A DNA stretch of 13,238 bases from Limisphaerales bacterium (GTDB lineage: Bacteria > Verrucomicrobiota > Verrucomicrobiia > Limisphaerales > UBA11358). Shown in pieces: positions 6,485 to 13,176 of this stretch. Each line of letters starts with the position of its first letter. The first letter of the stretch is position 1. The notes under the pieces were generated by a model. It searched no databases. It was given only the letters and a program-made list of their open reading frames with translations, and was not told the origin of the DNA. A program made the translations under genes and the position numbers. The stretch covers positions 1-13,238 of the forward strand of contig PKZR01000286.1 in NCBI GenBank assembly GCA_003133815.1, given 5' to 3'.

Positions 6485-7086
6485 AGCTCAAAACAAAAAA
6501 ATCAAAAGCTGGAATTTCCGGGAATTGGCGCAAGGAAGTTGAACGCGTTTTGATTACCGAGGAACAGCTTGCGCGGCGCGTGAAAATCCTTGCGGGCGAA
6601 ATTGAGCGCGATTTTCGCGGGCGCGAAACGGTTGTCGTCTCGCTCTTGAGCGGCACGGTGATGTTTCTCGCCGATTTGATCCGCCACTTGAATCTTCCGC
6701 TGCGCCTTGATTTCATCGGTGTTTCCAGCTACGGCGCCGGCACGGAATCGGGCGAGTTGGTATTCACCAAAGAATTGCGCCTTGATGTGCGCGGTCGCGA
6801 CGTTTTGCTCGTGGACGACATTTTGGACACCGGCAAGACCATGAGCCGCGTGCTGCCGAAGCTCCGTGCGCTCAAGCCGCGACGGATAAAAGTGTGCGTG
6901 CTGCTAGACAAGCCAAGCCACCGTGTGGAAAAAATCAGGGCCGATTACGTCGGTTTTGCGGTGCCGGATTTTTTTGTCGTCGGCTACGGGCTTGATTTTG
7001 CAGAACGTTATCGCAATCTTCCCTTTGTCGGCATTTTGTATCCACACATTTACAAGGAAGCCTGCAAAATCGTGTGTAAGAAATAA
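6481..7086 (+). CDS. hpt: Hypoxanthine/guanine phosphoribosyltransferase
   Basis: It transfers the phosphoribosyl group of PRPP to hypoxanthine or guanine, giving IMP or GMP in purine salvage. It has 201 residues from a TTG at 6481 that overlaps the preceding TGA by four bases (TTGA). No in-frame ATG exists before the conserved core, and the family start (ERVLITEEQL) follows at residue 21, so a non-ATG start is needed. Motifs: SSYGAGTESGEL at 82-93, the PRPP loop DVLLVDDILDTGKT at 107-120, and the purine-binding end VGYGLDFAERYRNLPFVGIL at 167-186. The usual L-K-G pyrophosphate loop reads L-S-G (Ser57), a substitution in an otherwise canonical protein. Context with a nucleoside transporter supports a salvage role. 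A xanthine-preferring variant cannot be excluded. Confidence 0.92.
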   Translation: MKLKTKKSKAGISGNWRKEVERVLITEEQLARRVKILAGEIERDFRGRETVVVSLLSGTVMFLADLIRHLNLPLRLDFIGVSSYGAGTESGELVFTKELRLDVRGRDVLLVDDILDTGKTMSRVLPKLRALKPRRIKVCVLLDKPSHRVEKIRADYVGFAVPDFFVVGYGLDFAERYRNLPFVGILYPHIYKEACKIVCKK

Positions 7087-8354
7087 TGGAACTCAAGCTC
7101 ATCAGCTTTCTCGGCTGGCTCGTGATGATCGCCGCCGCGTGGACCATTTCCTACAACCGGAAACTTTTTCCGTGGCGTACGGTGCTCTGGGGATTCGGTC
7201 TGCAATTCACGCTTGCACTGCTGATTTTAAAAACGCCGTGGGGTGAGGATTTTTTCATGTTCGCCGGCAAAGTTGTCCAAAAACTCATCCAGTTTTCCAA
7301 CGAAGGCTGCAAATTCGTTTTTGGCCCGCTTGCGGACAGTGACTTGCTCGCGGAAAAATTTGGGCCGGAGAATTCCGTCATTTTCGCCATTCTCGTCACG
7401 GGCACGATCATCATTGTCGCAGCCATTTCGTCGCTGTTGTATCACTGGGGCGTCTTGCAAAAAGTCGTCCATGCCGCCGCTTGGGTGATGCGCAAGATCA
7501 TGCGAACAAGCGGAAGCGAAACGCTTTCCGCCTGCGCGAATATTTTCATGGGCCAGACCGAGGCGCCATTAATGATCCGGCCCTACGTTCCGCGAATGAC
7601 GCGCAGCGAAATCATGACCATCATGGTCTGCGGCATGGCGCACATCGCCGGCGGTGTTGCGGCGGTTTATGCCGCAATGGGAATGCGCGCGGGCTATCCG
7701 AACACTGCGGGGCATCTGCTTACCGCGTCCGTGTTGAATTGTCCCGCCGCGCTGATGATCGCAAAAATTCTTTTGCCGGAAACGCAGCAAAGCGAAACCG
7801 CAGCGACCATGCCTGCAACCGTCCCGCGCACTACGGCGAATTCCATTGATGCCATCTGCCGCGGCGCGGGCGACGGCTTTCAGCTTTCGCTGAACGTCGT
7901 GGCCATGCTCATCGCGTTCATTGCCATGATTGCGCTGGCGAATTACATCGTCACTTGGCCGCAAATTCATATGGGTGCCACGCACCCGGCGACGCTGCAA
8001 AACATTTTCGGCTGGGTCAACGCGCCGTTCGCCTTTTTGATGGGCGTGCCGATGCAGGATTGCCTAAGTGTCGGGCAAATTTTGGGAGAACGCATCGTGC
8101 TGAATGAATTTGTCGGATATCTCGACCTCACAACGAACGCGAAAACACTAGCGCTCGATCCGCGCAGTTTCACGATTGCAACTTATGCGCTGTGCGGCTT
8201 TGCGAATTTTTCCAGCATCGCCATCCAGGTCGGCGGCATCGGCTCGCTCGCACCGGAACGCCGCAGCGAAATGGCCAAAATCGGTTTTCGCGCGATGATC
8301 GGGGGGTTGCTCGCCGCCTATATGACCGCCTCGCTCGCGGGATTTCTATTGTAG
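7086..8354 (+). CDS. nupC: Concentrative nucleoside transporter, NupC family
   Basis: A 422-residue inner-membrane protein that imports nucleosides with an ion gradient (CNT family; E. coli NupC has 400). The many hydrophobic segments include residues 5-21, 33-49, 98-119, 178-198, 268-287 and 403-421. Family motifs: GQTEAPLMIRPYVPRMTRSE at 156-175, GMAHIAGGVAAVYAAMG at 183-199, SVLNCPAALMIAKIL at 215-229, GVPMQDCLSVGQILGERIVLNEFVGY over 320-345 with the conserved N-E-F, and YALCGFANFSSIAIQVGGIG at 367-386. The start shares one base with the hpt stop (TAATG), so import and base salvage are translationally coupled. Whether Na+ or H+ drives it, and whether purine or pyrimidine nucleosides are preferred, cannot be read off; the hpt link suggests purines. 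A nucleosidase or phosphorylase would be required between the two and is not in the window. Confidence 0.93.
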   Translation: MELKLISFLGWLVMIAAAWTISYNRKLFPWRTVLWGFGLQFTLALLILKTPWGEDFFMFAGKVVQKLIQFSNEGCKFVFGPLADSDLLAEKFGPENSVIFAILVTGTIIIVAAISSLLYHWGVLQKVVHAAAWVMRKIMRTSGSETLSACANIFMGQTEAPLMIRPYVPRMTRSEIMTIMVCGMAHIAGGVAAVYAAMGMRAGYPNTAGHLLTASVLNCPAALMIAKILLPETQQSETAATMPATVPRTTANSIDAICRGAGDGFQLSLNVVAMLIAFIAMIALANYIVTWPQIHMGATHPATLQNIFGWVNAPFAFLMGVPMQDCLSVGQILGERIVLNEFVGYLDLTTNAKTLALDPRSFTIATYALCGFANFSSIAIQVGGIGSLAPERRSEMAKIGFRAMIGGLLAAYMTASLAGFLL

Positions 8355-8442
8355 CTGCTTCGCGCCATATCGATCTGCAAAGGTCCGACGCTACAACAAA
8401 AATTGATTTGCTTGATTTATTCCGTTAGCGTTCATCCCAACC

Positions 8443-9681
8443 ATGGCATACCTAAATGACAATTTTTTGAAACTGAAGGCCGGCTACCTATTCCCTGAAA
8501 TCAGCCGGCGCGTGAAGGTTTTTTGCGACCAGAATCCTGAAGCCGCCAAACGCCTTATCCGTTGTGGTATCGGCGACGTGACGGAACCGCTGCCGCCCGC
8601 TGTAATCGCTGCGCTGCACAAGGCCGTGGACGAAATGGCTGCGCGCGAGACGTTCAAAGGCTACGGTCCGGAGCAGGGCTACGAATGGCTGCGCTCCGCG
8701 ATTGGAAAAAATGATTTCCGCGACCGTGGAATTGAAATTGCCGATGACGAAATTTTTGTCAGCGACGGTTCGAAATGCGACACCGGCAACATTCTCGACA
8801 TCCTCGGGGCGAAAAACAAGATCGCCATCAGCGATCCGGTTTATCCGGTTTATGTGGATACGAATGTCATGGCCGGGCACACCGGCGAGGCAAACGAGGC
8901 CGGCGCTTACGCCAAGCTGGTTTATCTGCCCTGCAAGCCGGCCAATAATTTTATTCCCGAACCGCCAAAGAAGCATGTTGACGTGATTTATCTCTGCTCG
9001 CCAAACAATCCGACCGGCGCGGCGGCCTCGCGTGAGCAGCTTGAGGCGTGGGTGAAGTACGCCCTGGAGCACAAGTCCGTCATTTTATTCGACGCTGCCT
9101 ACGAGGCTTATATCACCGACGCAAATTTGCCGCATTCAATTTACGAAATTCCCGGCGCGCGCGAGTGCGCCATCGAATTCCGCAGTTGCTCAAAGAACGG
9201 CGGTTTCACCGGCGTGCGCTGCGCCTACACGGTCGTTCCGAAATCGCTCAACGCGCAGACGAAAAGCGGCGAATTCAAACCGCTGCATCAACTCTGGAAT
9301 CGCCGCATGACGACGAAGTTCAACGGCGTGAGCTACATTGTTCAGCGCGCGGCGGAATCCTTGTATTCGCCCGAAGGCAACGCGCAAGTGCAGTCGCTCA
9401 TCACCCATTATCTCGGCAACGCGGAAGTTTTGCGCAAAGGCGCGAAGAAGGCCGGGCTGAAAGTGTTCGGCGGCGTGAACGCTCCATATATCTGGGTGCG
9501 TACGCCCAAAGGTGTTACGAGCTGGCAGGCATTCGACAAAATTTTGAACGATGCGAACGTTGTCATCACGCCCGGTTCCGGCTTCGGCTCGAAGGGCGAA
9601 GGTTATTTCCGCATTAGCGCGTTCAATAGTCGAGCGAATGCCGAAGAGGTCGCTCGCCGGTTGCAGGAATTGAAGTGGTAA
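8443..9681 (+). CDS. dapL: LL-diaminopimelate aminotransferase
   Basis: It converts tetrahydrodipicolinate directly to LL-diaminopimelate using glutamate, the one-step lysine/peptidoglycan route used by plants, Chlamydiae, Verrucomicrobia and some other bacteria. It has 412 residues, the family length. Motifs: NDNFLKLKAGYLFPEI at the N-terminus, IRCGIGDVTEPLPPAV at 39-54, GYGPEQGYEWLR, VSDGSKCDTGNI, SDPVYPVYVDTNVMAG, YLCSPNNPTGAA, and the PLP-lysine region SCSKNGGFTGVRC with Lys251 (commonly S-F-S-K-x-A-G-F). The C-terminal RISAFNSRANAEEVARRL carries the substrate-binding Arg. An ATG at 8443 follows an 88-base gap after nupC; a weak promoter-like TTGATT at 8403 is present, so it is probably transcribed separately. 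Confidence 0.95.
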   Translation: MAYLNDNFLKLKAGYLFPEISRRVKVFCDQNPEAAKRLIRCGIGDVTEPLPPAVIAALHKAVDEMAARETFKGYGPEQGYEWLRSAIGKNDFRDRGIEIADDEIFVSDGSKCDTGNILDILGAKNKIAISDPVYPVYVDTNVMAGHTGEANEAGAYAKLVYLPCKPANNFIPEPPKKHVDVIYLCSPNNPTGAAASREQLEAWVKYALEHKSVILFDAAYEAYITDANLPHSIYEIPGARECAIEFRSCSKNGGFTGVRCAYTVVPKSLNAQTKSGEFKPLHQLWNRRMTTKFNGVSYIVQRAAESLYSPEGNAQVQSLITHYLGNAEVLRKGAKKAGLKVFGGVNAPYIWVRTPKGVTSWQAFDKILNDANVVITPGSGFGSKGEGYFRISAFNSRANAEEVARRLQELKW

Positions 9682-9757
9682 ATTCGTCATTGCGGGAAGA
9701 ATTTTATTTGTTATCCTGACCACTCGTTTTTACTGGAAATTTAACCAAAGAAAATTT

Positions 9758-9913
9758 ATGTCACAGCATCGCAGTCTCCGCGCGGCGTCCACCCTGGGCG
9801 GCAAGCGCAATGTCCTCAAGCGTTTCGAGCGCACGGCGCTCCTTGAAAAGCGCGGCCAGCGCAAAGCCGGTGACCGCATCACCGGTCTGCGCAAGACGAA
9901 GCCGGAAGCGTGA
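9758..9913 (+). CDS. Small basic protein of the PVC-phyla family
   Basis: A 51-residue, strongly basic protein beginning MSQHRSLRAASTLGGKRNVL and ending with GLRKTKPEA. About a quarter of residues are Lys or Arg, and there is no cysteine or tryptophan. It matches what I recall of a short family restricted to Chlamydiae, Verrucomicrobia and Planctomycetes (TIGR04137 in my memory), whose members start M-S-x-H-x-S-L and carry L-K-R-x-E-R. The function is unknown; size and charge suggest association with RNA or the ribosome, which is only inference. It stands alone, 76 bases after dapL and 84 before the pseudouridine synthase, so it likely has its own promoter. The upstream stretch is AT-rich, with no convincing Shine-Dalgarno before the ATG. 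Confidence 0.8.
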   Translation: MSQHRSLRAASTLGGKRNVLKRFERTALLEKRGQRKAGDRITGLRKTKPEA

Positions 9914-9928
9914 TTAATGCGGCATTCG

Positions 9929-9998
9929 GGGTGTGGAGCGCGGAATGAATCGCCGTGCGATGCTTGATTCCGCACTTCGCGCTCCGCGCTCCGCACTT
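9929..9998 (+). repeat. GC-rich heptamer tract with inverted arms upstream of rluB
   Basis: Four consecutive 7-bp units lie at 9971-9998: CGCACTT, two copies of CGCGCTC, and CGCACTT again. An inverted partner lies at 9931-9944; 13 of its 14 positions are complementary to 9983-9996, the remaining one being a possible G-U pair. A 5-base nested stem (9947-9951 with 9966-9970) sits inside. The final unit ends on the first base of the TTG proposed as the rluB start. The fold could act as a terminator for the small basic protein gene, but no T-run follows. Confidence 0.65.
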
Positions 9999-10711
9999 TG
10001 AACGTTCGTTTGCAAAAATTTCTCGCGGATGCCGGCGTGGCTTCGCGCCGCGCGGGGGAAAAACTGATTTTGGAGGGCAAAGTCCGCGTCAACGGCCGGT
10101 TCGTGCTACTTCTCGGCACGAAGGTTGATCCCGAACGCGACGAGGTGATGCTGGACGGCAAGATCATCCGCGCCCGGCGCAAGCTTTACATTGCCCTGAA
10201 CAAACCGCCAGGCTGCGTCTGTTCGCACGCCGATGAACTGGGCCGTCCGACGATTTACCAATTGTTGCCAAAGGAATGGCAAATCGTGAATTCCGTCGGC
10301 CGTCTGGATTTCAACAGCGAAGGATTGATTTTTCTGACGAATGATGGACAATTCGCGTTGCGCCTGACGCATCCGCGTTACGGTGTCCGCAAAAAATACA
10401 TTGCGACGGTCGAAGGCAAGGTGGAGCCGGCAATGCTTGCGGAATTCACGCGCGGCATTTTTCATGGCGGCGAGCGGTTGAAGGCGGAAAAGGCGCGGAT
10501 CATGGGCAGCAGCAATGCGAAGAGCGTGGTGGAACTGGAGCTGGCCGAGGGCAAAAACCGCGAGGTACGGCGGATGTTTGAATCGCAAAATGTTTCGGTG
10601 AAAAAATTGCAACGGGTGCAGATTGGAAAAATAAAGCTGGGCGAGTTGAAACTGGGCAAATGGCGGACATTGACAGAAGCGGAAATAAAAACTTTACTGT
10701 TGGAATCATGA
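9998..10711 (+). CDS. 16S/23S rRNA pseudouridine synthase, RsuA/RluB/E/F family
   Basis: It isomerises a specific uridine in ribosomal RNA to pseudouridine. It has 237 residues. The N-terminal S4 RNA-binding domain covers about 3-55 (RLQKFLADAGVASRRAGEKLI, VRVNG). The catalytic domain contains the signature VGRLDFNSEGLIFLTNDG with catalytic Asp104, followed by LTHPRYGVRKKYIATVEG and the family C-terminal EGKNREVRRMFESQNVSVKKLQRVQIG. The start is a TTG at 9998, immediately before NVRLQKFLADAG where the family normally begins; no ATG or GTG lies close by in frame. This TTG overlaps the preceding heptamer tract. The stop overlaps the next gene (ATGA, 10708-10711). RluB (23S) seems likelier than RsuA by general look, but the exact target uridine cannot be assigned. 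Confidence 0.88.
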   Translation: MNVRLQKFLADAGVASRRAGEKLILEGKVRVNGRFVLLLGTKVDPERDEVMLDGKIIRARRKLYIALNKPPGCVCSHADELGRPTIYQLLPKEWQIVNSVGRLDFNSEGLIFLTNDGQFALRLTHPRYGVRKKYIATVEGKVEPAMLAEFTRGIFHGGERLKAEKARIMGSSNAKSVVELELAEGKNREVRRMFESQNVSVKKLQRVQIGKIKLGELKLGKWRTLTEAEIKTLLLES

Positions 10712-11835
10712 AAACGAATTGCTGGCTGGTTTTAGGAACGATGATTGCGGCAAGCGCAATCGCACAGGACACAAACACTTTGCCGCCGATCCCCGCGCCG
10801 GTGACTTCGCCTGCGGCGGAGACCACACCCGCGCCTGCCGCTGTTGATACGAGCGCGCCCGCGCCAAAACCAGTCAAGCACAAGCGTGCTGTTGCGCCTA
10901 AAAAGCTCGTCGAGCCCACCGTCACTCTGGTGCCCGGTCCGGCGGAAGTCGCCGTGACCAATCTCAACGTGCGAGGACAGGCAGGCCTCAGGGGCGAGTT
11001 CATCGCGCACATCTCCAAGGGTGACACTGTGACCGTTCTCGACCAGATTAATCTCGACAAGCACAAGTCAGACGAGCCTGCGCAGTGGGCCAAAATCGCA
11101 TTGCCCGTCACCGTCAAAGTCTGGGTTCGCGCCGGCTTCATTGACGCGACTAACAAGGTTGTCCTGCCGAAAAAATTAAATCTGCGCGCCGGTCCGAGCG
11201 AAGATTACAGTGTTCTCGGCGTCATCGAACGGGGCACGCCCGTTTCCGAAATCATCACAAAAAACGACTGGATGCAGATCGAAGCCCCGACGAACGCCTA
11301 TGCTTTTGTTGCCGCGATGTATCTGAACCAGGCGGCATCCGGCAATTTGGCGACCAACGCTGCGCCTTCAGCGGAGACTGAAACGCCGATGACGACCAAC
11401 AGTGTTCCCGAATCGCAGCCTCTCTTGACCGAACCGACGAACGCCGCACCGGCGGCTGTCGATACCAACGCCGTTGCTGCGGCAGCACCAGTGGTTGACA
11501 CCAACGCTGTTACCACTCCGGCTCCGGAAGTTGACACCAACACTCCGGCCCCGCCTCGTGTTGTCACGCATGAGGGCGTTGTGGGATACACCGCCAGCCC
11601 AAGCGCGCCGACGGATTTTAAATTATACGACCCGGACACTTTGCAGAACATCGACTATCTTTACACGAACGCGAAAGATCTCGACTTGAAGCGCTATGTC
11701 AACATGCGGATCATCGTCACCGGCGTGGAAGGGCTTGATGCCCGCTGGCAGGATACTCCCGTCATCACCATTCAACGCATCCAGGTGCTCGATACCAATG
11801 CCGTCCATTACATCCCCATTAAGCACAATCATTGA
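10708..11835 (+). CDS. Exported protein with two bacterial SH3 domains and Ala/Pro/Thr-rich linkers
   Basis: A 375-residue protein from ATG 10708, which gives a clean signal peptide (MKTNCWLVLGTMIAASAIAQ, cleavage probably near residue 19). The frame is open to an ATG at 10660, but that start would bury the signal inside rluB-overlapping sequence. An Ala/Pro/Thr-rich segment (about 21-70) leads to two SH3b-like domains: about 78-146 (VAVTNLNVRGQAGLRGEFIA, WVRAGFI) and about 151-207 (KKLNLRAGPSEDYSVLGVIE, WMQIEAP). A second low-complexity linker holds three 12-residue VDTN repeats, and a C-terminal domain (about 286-362; VNMRIIVTGVEGLDARW) may be OB-like. SH3b domains commonly bind peptidoglycan, so an envelope role is inferred. 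It is coupled to rluB (ATGA) and overlaps folD by 38 bases. Confidence 0.8.
   Translation: MKTNCWLVLGTMIAASAIAQDTNTLPPIPAPVTSPAAETTPAPAAVDTSAPAPKPVKHKRAVAPKKLVEPTVTLVPGPAEVAVTNLNVRGQAGLRGEFIAHISKGDTVTVLDQINLDKHKSDEPAQWAKIALPVTVKVWVRAGFIDATNKVVLPKKLNLRAGPSEDYSVLGVIERGTPVSEIITKNDWMQIEAPTNAYAFVAAMYLNQAASGNLATNAAPSAETETPMTTNSVPESQPLLTEPTNAAPAAVDTNAVAAAAPVVDTNAVTTPAPEVDTNTPAPPRVVTHEGVVGYTASPSAPTDFKLYDPDTLQNIDYLYTNAKDLDLKRYVNMRIIVTGVEGLDARWQDTPVITIQRIQVLDTNAVHYIPIKHNH
11449..11556 (+). repeat. Three 36-bp in-frame repeats encoding a VDTN linker
   Basis: Residues 248-283 of the SH3-domain protein form three 12-residue units with V-D-T-N at the same place (codons starting 11458, 11494 and 11530). 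The first two continue with A-V and the third diverges. A lone VDTS occurs earlier, at residue 46. Copy number of such in-frame repeats can vary between strains. Confidence 0.65.
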
Positions 11836-12679
11836 CGGTCGCGCGATCGCTGCGCAAATCTTGGGTGAACTAACTTCGCGCGTTGGTGAACTGAAAAAAC
11901 GCGGCAAGACTCCCGGCCTCGCGTTTGTGCGCGTCGGCGAAGATGCGGCCTCAAAAGTTTATGTTGGGCGCAAGGAAAAGACCTGCGCCGAACTCGGCAT
12001 CGTTTCCGAAACCCACGTCCTGCCCGATTCGACGAGTGAAAAGGAATTGCTCGCGCTGATTTCAAAATTGAATTGCGATTCGCGCCTGCACGGGATTTTG
12101 GTGCAGGCGCCGCTGCCGAAGCACATTTCGGAATCAAAAATTTATTCCGCTGTTCTGCCGGAAAAGGACGTGGACGGCTTTCATCCGGTCAACGTCGGCA
12201 AATTGATGCTCGGTGATGCGAGCGGTTTCCGGCCTTGCACGCCCGCCGGAATTGTCGAACTGCTTGCGCGTTCAGAAGTAAGGACGGATGGCGCGGAAGT
12301 CATTGTGCTCGGACGCGGCAACATTGTCGGCAAGCCGATGGCCGCGATGCTTTGCCAGAAAGGCAAAAACGCAAATGCGACGGTCACGATCTGCCATTCC
12401 GCCACGCGCGACATCAAATCGCACTGCCTGCGCGCTGACATTTTGATCGCCGCGATGGGCGTTCCCGAGTTTGTGAAGGCAGACATGGTAAAGCCCAGCG
12501 CGGTGGTGATTGACGTCGGCGTCAACCGTGTTGACGGAAAAATCGTCGGCGACGTGGACTTTGCCGAAGTCCAGAAAATCGCCGGGAAAATCACGCCGAA
12601 CCCCGGAGGCGTCGGCCCGATGACCATTGCGATGCTGATGCAAAACACGGTTCGCGCCGCTGAAAATTCTGGAAATTAA
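11798..12679 (+). CDS. folD: Methylenetetrahydrofolate dehydrogenase / methenyltetrahydrofolate cyclohydrolase
   Basis: A bifunctional cytoplasmic enzyme that interconverts 5,10-methylene-, methenyl- and 10-formyl-tetrahydrofolate, supplying one-carbon units for purines, thymidylate and initiator Met. It has 293 residues from ATG 11798 (E. coli 288). The frame is open to an ATG at 11696, but the extra 34 residues are the out-of-frame shadow of the SH3 gene. Motifs: VYVGRKEKTC at 54-63 with the catalytic Lys59 and Tyr55; GILVQAPLPKH at 99-109 (family usually VQLPLP); KDVDGFHPVN at 123-132; PCTPAGI; the dinucleotide-binding GRGNIVGKPMA at 172-182; and TPNPGGVGPMTIAML at 266-280. The start lies 38 bases inside the SH3 gene, so translation is probably coupled. 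Confidence 0.94.
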   Translation: MPSITSPLSTIIDGRAIAAQILGELTSRVGELKKRGKTPGLAFVRVGEDAASKVYVGRKEKTCAELGIVSETHVLPDSTSEKELLALISKLNCDSRLHGILVQAPLPKHISESKIYSAVLPEKDVDGFHPVNVGKLMLGDASGFRPCTPAGIVELLARSEVRTDGAEVIVLGRGNIVGKPMAAMLCQKGKNANATVTICHSATRDIKSHCLRADILIAAMGVPEFVKADMVKPSAVVIDVGVNRVDGKIVGDVDFAEVQKIAGKITPNPGGVGPMTIAMLMQNTVRAAENSGN

Positions 12680-12713
12680 GAACTTAAAACTCAAAACTCA
12701 AAACTCAAAACTC
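12679..12713 (+). repeat. AAAACTC heptamer tract between folD and the DUF6941-like gene
   Basis: Four perfect consecutive copies of AAAACTC occupy 12686-12713, preceded by a degenerate fifth unit AGAACTT (12679-12685) that begins on the last base of the folD stop codon. The tract ends 10 bases before the ATG at 12724. It is the purest of the heptamer tracts in the window. Confidence 0.85.
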
Positions 12714-12723
12714 ATAATTATAA

Positions 12724-13161
12724 ATGCAAGCCACCCGAATTCTCCCCGACCTGCAATCCTCGCTGCTCTGCGAGGAAGTCCGGCAGGAGGCCAATGGAAA
12801 TTTTTTCATCATCGGCGTCGTCAACTTCATCCGCGTGCCGCAACTGCCGGTCGTCGCCGCGCGGCTCTGTGTCTTCAACCGCTGGACGGCGGGCATCGGC
12901 CAGTTTGTCGAGAACGTGAAACTCATCGCCCCCGACCAGACCACGGTCCTGCGCAAGGGCGAAATGAAGTTTGAACTGCGCGATGCCGCGATGCACTCGA
13001 CCAACGTTATGGTCTTTGGGCAGGTCGAATTCAAGGCGCCCGGGACTTATTACATTGAGGTGCTTGTGGACGACGTGATGAAGCTGCGCTATCCCGTCCC
13101 CGTCATCCTCGCTCCGCCGCAGAACCAGAATCCGCCGCCGGCACCGGAACAGCCGGCCTGA
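12724..13161 (+). CDS. DUF6941-like protein of unknown function
   Basis: A 145-residue protein without signal peptide or membrane helix. The N-terminal LQSSLLCEEVRQEANGNFFIIGVVNFI and the following beta-rich stretch (VAARLCVFNRWTAGIGQF, VENVKLIAPDQ, MVFGQVEFKAPGTYYIEVLVDD) match my recollection of the DUF6941 family: small, beta-sandwich-like cytoplasmic proteins common in Verrucomicrobia and other phyla. Its function is unknown. The C-terminal 20 residues are rich in Pro, Gln and Asn and probably disordered. ATG 12724 follows the AAAACTC tract by 10 AT-rich bases, without a Shine-Dalgarno site. The family name is from memory and unchecked; that it is a real gene is well supported by frame, composition and context. 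Confidence 0.72.
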   Translation: MQATRILPDLQSSLLCEEVRQEANGNFFIIGVVNFIRVPQLPVVAARLCVFNRWTAGIGQFVENVKLIAPDQTTVLRKGEMKFELRDAAMHSTNVMVFGQVEFKAPGTYYIEVLVDDVMKLRYPVPVILAPPQNQNPPPAPEQPA

Positions 13162-13176
13162 TCTTCCAGCCAAAGA

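Noticed and set aside
9931..9996. Rho-independent terminator after the small basic protein gene
   Set aside because: The stem is long and GC-rich but has a 38-base loop region and only three T bases after it, so terminator function is not supported; it is kept as a repeat.
10660..10707. Upstream extension of the SH3-domain protein
   Set aside because: Start 10708 gives an intact signal peptide and the ATGA coupling to rluB; the longer form would place 16 non-signal residues in front.
10500..11156. Minus-strand open frame opposite rluB and the SH3-domain gene
   Set aside because: Low-complexity Ala/Gly/Val/Thr-rich translation is the reverse of the Ala/Pro/Thr linker; both sense genes are well supported.
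11696..11797. Upstream extension of folD to the ATG at 11696
   Set aside because: The 34 added residues are the out-of-frame reading of the conserved C-terminal domain of the SH3 protein; start 11798 gives normal FolD length.
12679..12713. CRISPR array
   Set aside because: Units are 7 bp with no spacers and no cas genes are nearby; this is a simple tandem repeat.
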